A DNA stretch of 64,000 nt from Hippasteria phrygiana (taxonomy: Eukaryota > Echinodermata > Asteroidea > Valvatida > Goniasteridae): assembly GCA_037893225.1 (NCBI GenBank), contig JAZGUH010000105.1, forward strand, positions 1,550,001 through 1,614,000, read 5' to 3'. Positions 59,787 through 64,000 of the stretch are shown here, piece by piece (the stretch's first letter is position 1; each line of letters begins with the position of its first letter). The notes beneath the pieces were generated by a model. It was not told the origin of the DNA and made no database searches. It saw nothing but the letters and a program-made list of their open reading frames with translations. The translations under genes and the position numbers were made by a program.

Positions 59787-62699
59787 CTATTATTTGACGG
59801 TCATTATTGTTGGATAAGCGACTTACCTAGATTCTTATATGGCGTTACCAATAGTCAACATCGTAAACTGTTTTGCTTGAGATGTTTAACGCATTTTAGT
59901 TCGAAAGAGAAGCTGGACATACACGTAAAAGATTGTGAAGGAATAGACTCTGCTTTATCTACCGTTAAAATGCCGCATAAAAATGCGAACAAATACTTGG
60001 ACAAAAGCAAATTAATGTTTAAAAACTTTAAGAATTTACAAGATGCACCCTACGTCATATACGCGGATTTTGAATCTATCTTAGAAAAAACAAAGACGGT
60101 ACTCCCTACACCCCGTACGAGCGTAGCTACGCGAGTACCCCGTACGAGCGTAGCTACGCAAGTGTCAGAGGGTAAAATCGCAACGCACAAAGCCTGCGGT
60201 TATTCGTACGTTGTAGTGAGATGCGATGGCAAACAGATCAAGCGAAAGACTTATAGAGGTGAACGCGCTATAGACAATTTTATAACCTCGTTGCAAGAAC
60301 TCGAACCTAAGATTAATGAATTACTAGCCCGCATTAAGCCGATAATATATACTCTTACTGAAGAAAAAATTCACCTAAACTCTAACGAGTGCTGGATTTG
60401 TGAAAAACCAATACTTCCAAATTACTCGGATAATTGTCAGTGTTGCAAGCCCGTAGAACCTAAAAGTAAAGAAGAACTGGAAGAATACACGTACGAAAAC
60501 GAAAAGGAATACGTCGAGAAAAAATGTATGTTCTGCCAAAAGAAAATTAACAAATTTCGAAAAGTAAGAGATCATTGTCACACTACGGGCAAGTACAGAG
60601 GAGCCGCGCACGCTTACTGTAATCTTAAATTACGAGTAAAACCCGGTGAAACGAAAATACCGGTCGTATTTCACAACTTAGAAAACTATGACGCACACTT
60701 GATCATGCAGGGTATTTCCAAGTATCAACGAGATATCTGGTGTATACCCAAAAATTCAGAAAAATACATTTCATTTTCGATCAGTCAATATAGATTTATC
60801 GACTCGTTTAATTTTATGTCTAGCGGTCTCGACAAATTGGTAACGTCTTGCCCGAGAGACGCTTTTAGGCTACTCCTGAAACGTTATGGCAAAGAAAACT
60901 CGGACATCTTATTACAAAAGGGTGTATATCCGTACGAGTATATGGACAGCTTTGAACGATTTAGCGAGAGTAGTCTGCCAGCTAAACACCATTTTTTCAG
61001 CGCTCTAAAAGATAAACATATAACGGACGAAGACTACTCGCGCGCGCAACGAGTATGGCGGACCTTTAACATAAAAAACATGGGCGAATACCACGACTTG
61101 TACGTTACCGCGGATACTCTATTACTAGCCGGCGTATTCGAGAATTTTAGACAAATGTGTAGAACGAATTACAAGTTGGATCCAGCCAACTACTTCACAG
61201 CACCGGGATTAAGTTGGGACGCTCTACTAAGACACACTAAAATAGAATTAGAATTATTAACCGATATAGATAAACATCTATTTTTTGAAAAAGCAAAAAG
61301 AGGAGGAATATCGAGCGTTGGTAGTACGCGCTATGCCAAGGCCAACAATAAGTACCTAAAAGATTACGATCAAGATAAACCCGATTCTTATATTCTCTAT
61401 CTAGATGCCAACAACCTCTACGGATGGGCCATGAGTCGACCGATACCTTACGGAGGATTTAAATGGGTCGGCACGAGTCAATTTACCCACGATCGCATCA
61501 TGGCGTTAAAAGATAAGGCTCCAACGGGATATATGTTCGAAGTTGACCTGGAATATCCAGCCGAACTACACGATCTACACAACGATTATCCTTTAGCCGC
61601 CGATAATATAATCATACCTGAAGAATGGTTATCGGAGTATCAACGAGAGTTGGCGAGTGAGATAGGAGATGGCGCCAAGGTAAAAAAATTAACCGGTACG
61701 CTGTATCGCAAAGAAAAATATGTATTGCACTACGTCAATTTGAAACAGTGTTTGAGGCTAGGCTTAAAAATAACTAGAGTACATCGGGCGTTACAATTTA
61801 AACAAAAACCTTGGATGAAATCATACATCGATAAAAACACGCAACTCAGAACGAAAGCAAAGTCAGATTTCGAAAAAGACTTTTTCAAATTAATGAATAA
61901 TTCTGTATTCGGAAAAACGATGGAAAATGTCAGAAATAGAATAGATGGTGCGTTACTTAGAAACGATCAAGTAAAAGAATACAAAGAGATGGTTTCTAAA
62001 CCTTGTTACAAGTCTACTACGGCGTTTAAAGAATGCGGCCTCTCATTCGTGGAATCGTACAAAAAGAAAACGTATTTAAATAAGCCCATCTATTGCGGCG
62101 TTAGTATCTTAGATTTATCGAAGACTCTAATGTATGACTTTTATTACAACCAATTAAAAAAGACGTATGGTGATAAAGTAAGATTGATGTATACAGACAC
62201 GGACTCGCTGCTTTTGATTATCTATACGAAAGACGTTTATCGGAATCTAGAAAAACAGTCTGACTTGTACGATTTTAGCAACTACGAGAAAGACCACTTT
62301 TTATACGACGATACAAACAAGAAAGTTATCGGTAAATTTAAAGACGAATGCGGAGGAAAAGTCATAAGCGAAGCTACTTGCATCAGATCGAAGATGTACT
62401 CGATTTTATACGGAGATGTCGTACTAAAAAAGGCCAAAGGCGTAAACCGAGTGGTTATAAACAACGATCTATCTTACGAAAAATATAAGCGATGCGTTTT
62501 ATCGAACGAATGCTATTCAAACAAGATGATTCGTTTTGGAACTGAGCGTCACATGATTTACACGGAGGCTCAAGTCAAGCAATCGTTAAATCCTTTAGAT
62601 ACGAAGAGATATATTTTACCTAATGGTATAGACACTCTGGCTTACGGTCATCGTTCTAACCAGAACAAGACGATCGATAAATGTCTACTCGAAAAATAA
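59787..62699 (+). CDS. Protein-primed DNA polymerase B, main part after the TAG
   Basis: The same frame continues for 970 codons. The order is: a C2H2-like FCLRCLTHFSSKEKL; exonuclease motif I YADFES (Asp at 60066); a variable segment containing a 27-bp duplication; two Cys-rich clusters (CWICEKP, then CMFCQKKI with RDHCHTTGKYRGAAHAYC, HNH-like); exonuclease II-like FHNLENYDAH; polymerase A LDANNLYGWAMSRP (Asp at 61404); polymerase B LMNNSVFGKTMENVRNR (about 61890); and polymerase C YTDTDS (62190). All catalytic residues expected of a protein-primed family B polymerase are present. The first ATG in this part (59877) falls inside the zinc-finger-like region, so it is not a natural start. The last 44 bp overlap the convergent gene 62656-63375. 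Confidence 0.92.
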   Translation, partial: LLFDGHYCWISDLPRFLYGVTNSQHRKLFCLRCLTHFSSKEKLDIHVKDCEGIDSALSTVKMPHKNANKYLDKSKLMFKNFKNLQDAPYVIYADFESILEKTKTVLPTPRTSVATRVPRTSVATQVSEGKIATHKACGYSYVVVRCDGKQIKRKTYRGERAIDNFITSLQELEPKINELLARIKPIIYTLTEEKIHLNSNECWICEKPILPNYSDNCQCCKPVEPKSKEELEEYTYENEKEYVEKKCMFCQKKINKFRKVRDHCHTTGKYRGAAHAYCNLKLRVKPGETKIPVVFHNLENYDAHLIMQGISKYQRDIWCIPKNSEKYISFSISQYRFIDSFNFMSSGLDKLVTSCPRDAFRLLLKRYGKENSDILLQKGVYPYEYMDSFERFSESSLPAKHHFFSALKDKHITDEDYSRAQRVWRTFNIKNMGEYHDLYVTADTLLLAGVFENFRQMCRTNYKLDPANYFTAPGLSWDALLRHTKIELELLTDIDKHLFFEKAKRGGISSVGSTRYAKANNKYLKDYDQDKPDSYILYLDANNLYGWAMSRPIPYGGFKWVGTSQFTHDRIMALKDKAPTGYMFEVDLEYPAELHDLHNDYPLAADNIIIPEEWLSEYQRELASEIGDGAKVKKLTGTLYRKEKYVLHYVNLKQCLRLGLKITRVHRALQFKQKPWMKSYIDKNTQLRTKAKSDFEKDFFKLMNNSVFGKTMENVRNRIDGALLRNDQVKEYKEMVSKPCYKSTTAFKECGLSFVESYKKKTYLNKPIYCGVSILDLSKTLMYDFYYNQLKKTYGDKVRLMYTDTDSLLLIIYTKDVYRNLEKQSDLYDFSNYEKDHFLYDDTNKKVIGKFKDECGGKVISEATCIRSKMYSILYGDVVLKKAKGVNRVVINNDLSYEKYKRCVLSNECYSNKMIRFGTERHMIYTEAQVKQSLNPLDTKRYILPNGIDTLAYGHRSNQNKTIDKCLLEK
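60110..60163 (+). repeat. 27-bp in-frame tandem duplication with a palindromic core
   Basis: Two copies (60110-60136, 60137-60163) differ at one base. Each holds the perfect palindrome GCGTAGCTACGC and CGTACG. They encode PRTSVATRV and PRTSVATQV in the polymerase, just after exonuclease motif I. Confidence 0.93.
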
Positions 62700-63375
62700 A
62701 TGTCTTATGGTTATTATCGATTAACTCGCCGTCGCAGTCTCTGAAAGAAAAACTCAGTTCGGGTATTTTAGCAACTACGAGCGGTATGACAGTTTTTCTT
62801 TTATTCTGTACAGTCGCTATTACATTCGAATCAGCCTCAATATATACAATCGGTATAACGTCTAACAAGTGCGTGCTCTTTCCGTTATAGAAATTATTAG
62901 ACGTAGATAACTGATTGCAATGTAAAAAAATTGTATTCACATAATTTATATTATAATGCCCTACAAGTTCACCATCACTCAAAGGGTTCCAATTAAAGGG
63001 TAGACCCAACACTTTTCGAGCATATAGATCGAACCTAATATGAAGATATTGATTTGTTGATATTATACCGGTACTAAACATAATTTTTTTATTAATCTTG
63101 TCTACAGAAACTGCAATCAAAGTTAATTTATTAAATTCAGCTATTAACTCATCGATAGTATAATTTCCAGGTGGAATTACCATTTCGCCGTTAGTTGACC
63201 TAGTGCCTGTAACTATTTCCCACATTATAGTCATACGTTGAGCTATATTAAAAAAACCAACTGTAAATATCGCGTTGTTTAAACTCATGCAGTAATTTCC
63301 CTCAGAGTTATCTATAGGTTTTGAAAGTCTAAACGTTCGTTCGTTACTAACCATTTCAAAAACGTGCGATTCCAT
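62656..63375 (-). CDS. Polinton-associated protein, possible minor structural protein, copy 1
   Basis: 239 residues. The N-terminal SNERTFRLSKPIDNSEGNYC is followed by VIPPGNYTIDELIAEFNKL, then VSVDKINKKIMFSTG, VGHYNINYVNTIFLHCNQLS, TSNNFYNGKSTHLLDVIPI and a final LSFSFRDCDGELIDNNHKTF. Proteins with an 'IPPGxY' entry and a C-terminal 'I.l.D.dG.li' strand pattern recur in Polinton/adintovirus-like loci, and I infer a beta-rich virion component. This is not proven and I cannot name it. It is 34 bp from its paralogue and converges on the polymerase. The start (ATG at 63375) is the first Met of an open frame. Confidence 0.7.
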   Translation of the reverse strand: MESHVFEMVSNERTFRLSKPIDNSEGNYCMSLNNAIFTVGFFNIAQRMTIMWEIVTGTRSTNGEMVIPPGNYTIDELIAEFNKLTLIAVSVDKINKKIMFSTGIISTNQYLHIRFDLYARKVLGLPFNWNPLSDGELVGHYNINYVNTIFLHCNQLSTSNNFYNGKSTHLLDVIPIVYIEADSNVIATVQNKRKTVIPLVVAKIPELSFSFRDCDGELIDNNHKTFIFRVDIYRSSCSG

Positions 63376-63409
63376 TTTATTTAAGCTTACAAAAGCTTTA
63401 AAAAATCGC

Positions 63410-64000
63410 TTAAAATTTACCTATCTCCAAGTTAAAACTAATCTTTTTTCCTCGATTATTGATTAAACCGCCGTCTCGGTCTCTGATACTAAAGCTAAGT
63501 TGGTTTATCTTATCACCCACGAGTCTACGAGCGGTTATTCTTGCATGCTCGACAATCGTATCGTCTCTTTTCGTTATCGGTATAATGTCTAGCAAGTGCG
63601 TTCCCACTCCGTTATAGAAATTATTAGACGTAGATAACTGATCGCAATGTAAAAAAATTTCATCGACAAGCATTGTATTATAATGCCCTACATAATCTAC
63701 GCCAAAAACTAACTTTTTGGCCGTTATCCCCAACAATTGTTTAATGTTTTTATCAAAGCGTATATCGTTATTTTCTTCCGTTACATTTAAAAATATTTTT
63801 TTATTCAGTTTATCTACGGAGACTTCTAACCAAACTAATCTACTGAGTCTCTCTTCTATCCACTCTATATCGTAATATCCAGCAGGAATATTAATTTTAC
63901 CATCCGTACTACCCGTTTTTTTACCAGTGATTGGATCGATTTGATGTATAAAATAGTTAATTTCGCTATTACTAGCCATGTTGAAGAAGCCCGCGGTTAA
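63410..64000 (-). CDS. Polinton-associated protein, paralogue copy 2 (runs off the right edge)
   Basis: At least 196 codons. The Met at 63979 is not the start: the frame stays open to the window edge as LTAGFFN, matching FTVGFFN in the paralogue, so about 45 residues are missing. Shared features are INIPAGYYDIEWIEERL, VSVDKLNKKIFLN, VGHYNTMLVDEIFLHCDQLS, TSNNFYNGVGTHLLDIIPI and LSFSIRDRDGGLINNRGKK. It is a tandem duplicate of 62656-63375. Function is unknown; see that entry for the structural-protein inference. Confidence 0.7.
   Translation of the reverse strand, partial: LTAGFFNMASNSEINYFIHQIDPITGKKTGSTDGKINIPAGYYDIEWIEERLSRLVWLEVSVDKLNKKIFLNVTEENNDIRFDKNIKQLLGITAKKLVFGVDYVGHYNTMLVDEIFLHCDQLSTSNNFYNGVGTHLLDIIPITKRDDTIVEHARITARRLVGDKINQLSFSIRDRDGGLINNRGKKISFNLEIGKF

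Larger units (their letters stand above)
58351..64000. mobile_element. Polinton/adintovirus-like element, left part
   Basis: A distinct AT-rich block encodes a protein-primed family B polymerase on the + strand and two related genes on the - strand, which converge on it. Large DNA transposons of the Polinton/Maverick group and the related adintoviruses carry this polymerase. The retroviral-type integrase, packaging ATPase, protease and major capsid expected in a full element are not seen and should lie right of 64000. The left boundary is a guess. Confidence 0.75.

Noticed and set aside
60375..60611. A - strand frame in the polymerase
   Set aside because: It is antisense to the Cys-rich part of the polymerase and has no independent support.
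59877..62699. Independent polymerase gene starting at ATG 59877
   Set aside because: The frame is continuous with 58668-59783 apart from one TAG, and the ATG falls within a zinc-finger-like region.
63410..63979. Start of paralogue 2 at 63979
   Set aside because: The frame remains open to the window edge and matches upstream residues of its paralogue.

Overview
This is metazoan nuclear DNA, most likely from a marine deuterostome invertebrate. An echinoderm, perhaps a starfish, is my best guess, but it is inferred only from the style of the genes and repeats. Two host genes are recognisable: the last five coding exons of a CBL-family E3 ubiquitin ligase on the + strand (413 to 23233), and a one-exon coding sequence for the spliceosomal factor AAR2 on the - strand (47330 to 46191). 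Splice phases and reading frames agree across all five CBL exons, giving 446 residues that end in a UBA domain.

Nearly everything else is transposable-element DNA.
(1) 1-23 kb: a minisatellite, then CBL introns filled with DNA-transposon miniatures. These include TTAA-flanked piggyBac-like, TTA/TAA-flanked Harbinger-like, mariner and 10-bp-TSD elements, a CR1/L2-like LINE, a Penelope remnant, and a three-deep nest of transposons at 19.8-21.6 kb.
(2) 23-36 kb: intergenic DNA rich in palindromic and fold-back elements.
(3) 36-41 kb: a decayed DIRS-type tyrosine-recombinase retrotransposon and a LINE 3' end.
(4) 44-53 kb: AAR2, tRNA-derived repeats, a TTAA-flanked element with a THAP-like fragment, and a 1-kb fold-back element with a 10-bp flanking repeat.
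(5) 55-58 kb: an ISL2EU/Harbinger-like DDE transposase reading frame and a Penelope-like element that lacks its reverse-transcriptase core.
(6) 58.3-64 kb: the left part of an AT-rich Polinton/adintovirus-like element. It encodes a protein-primed family B DNA polymerase, interrupted by a single in-frame TAG, and two tandem paralogous genes on the opposite strand, possibly structural. It runs off the right edge.

The strongest host-gene observation is at 693-1268. A transposon landed exactly on a CBL exon/intron boundary, and its 5-bp target duplication (CAGGT) copied the 5' splice site. The best candidate for an undescribed system is the Polinton-like block, for three reasons: the amber codon followed by CTA, an in-frame palindromic 27-bp duplication in the polymerase, and the paired 63-kb genes that share a nearly identical 52-bp block.
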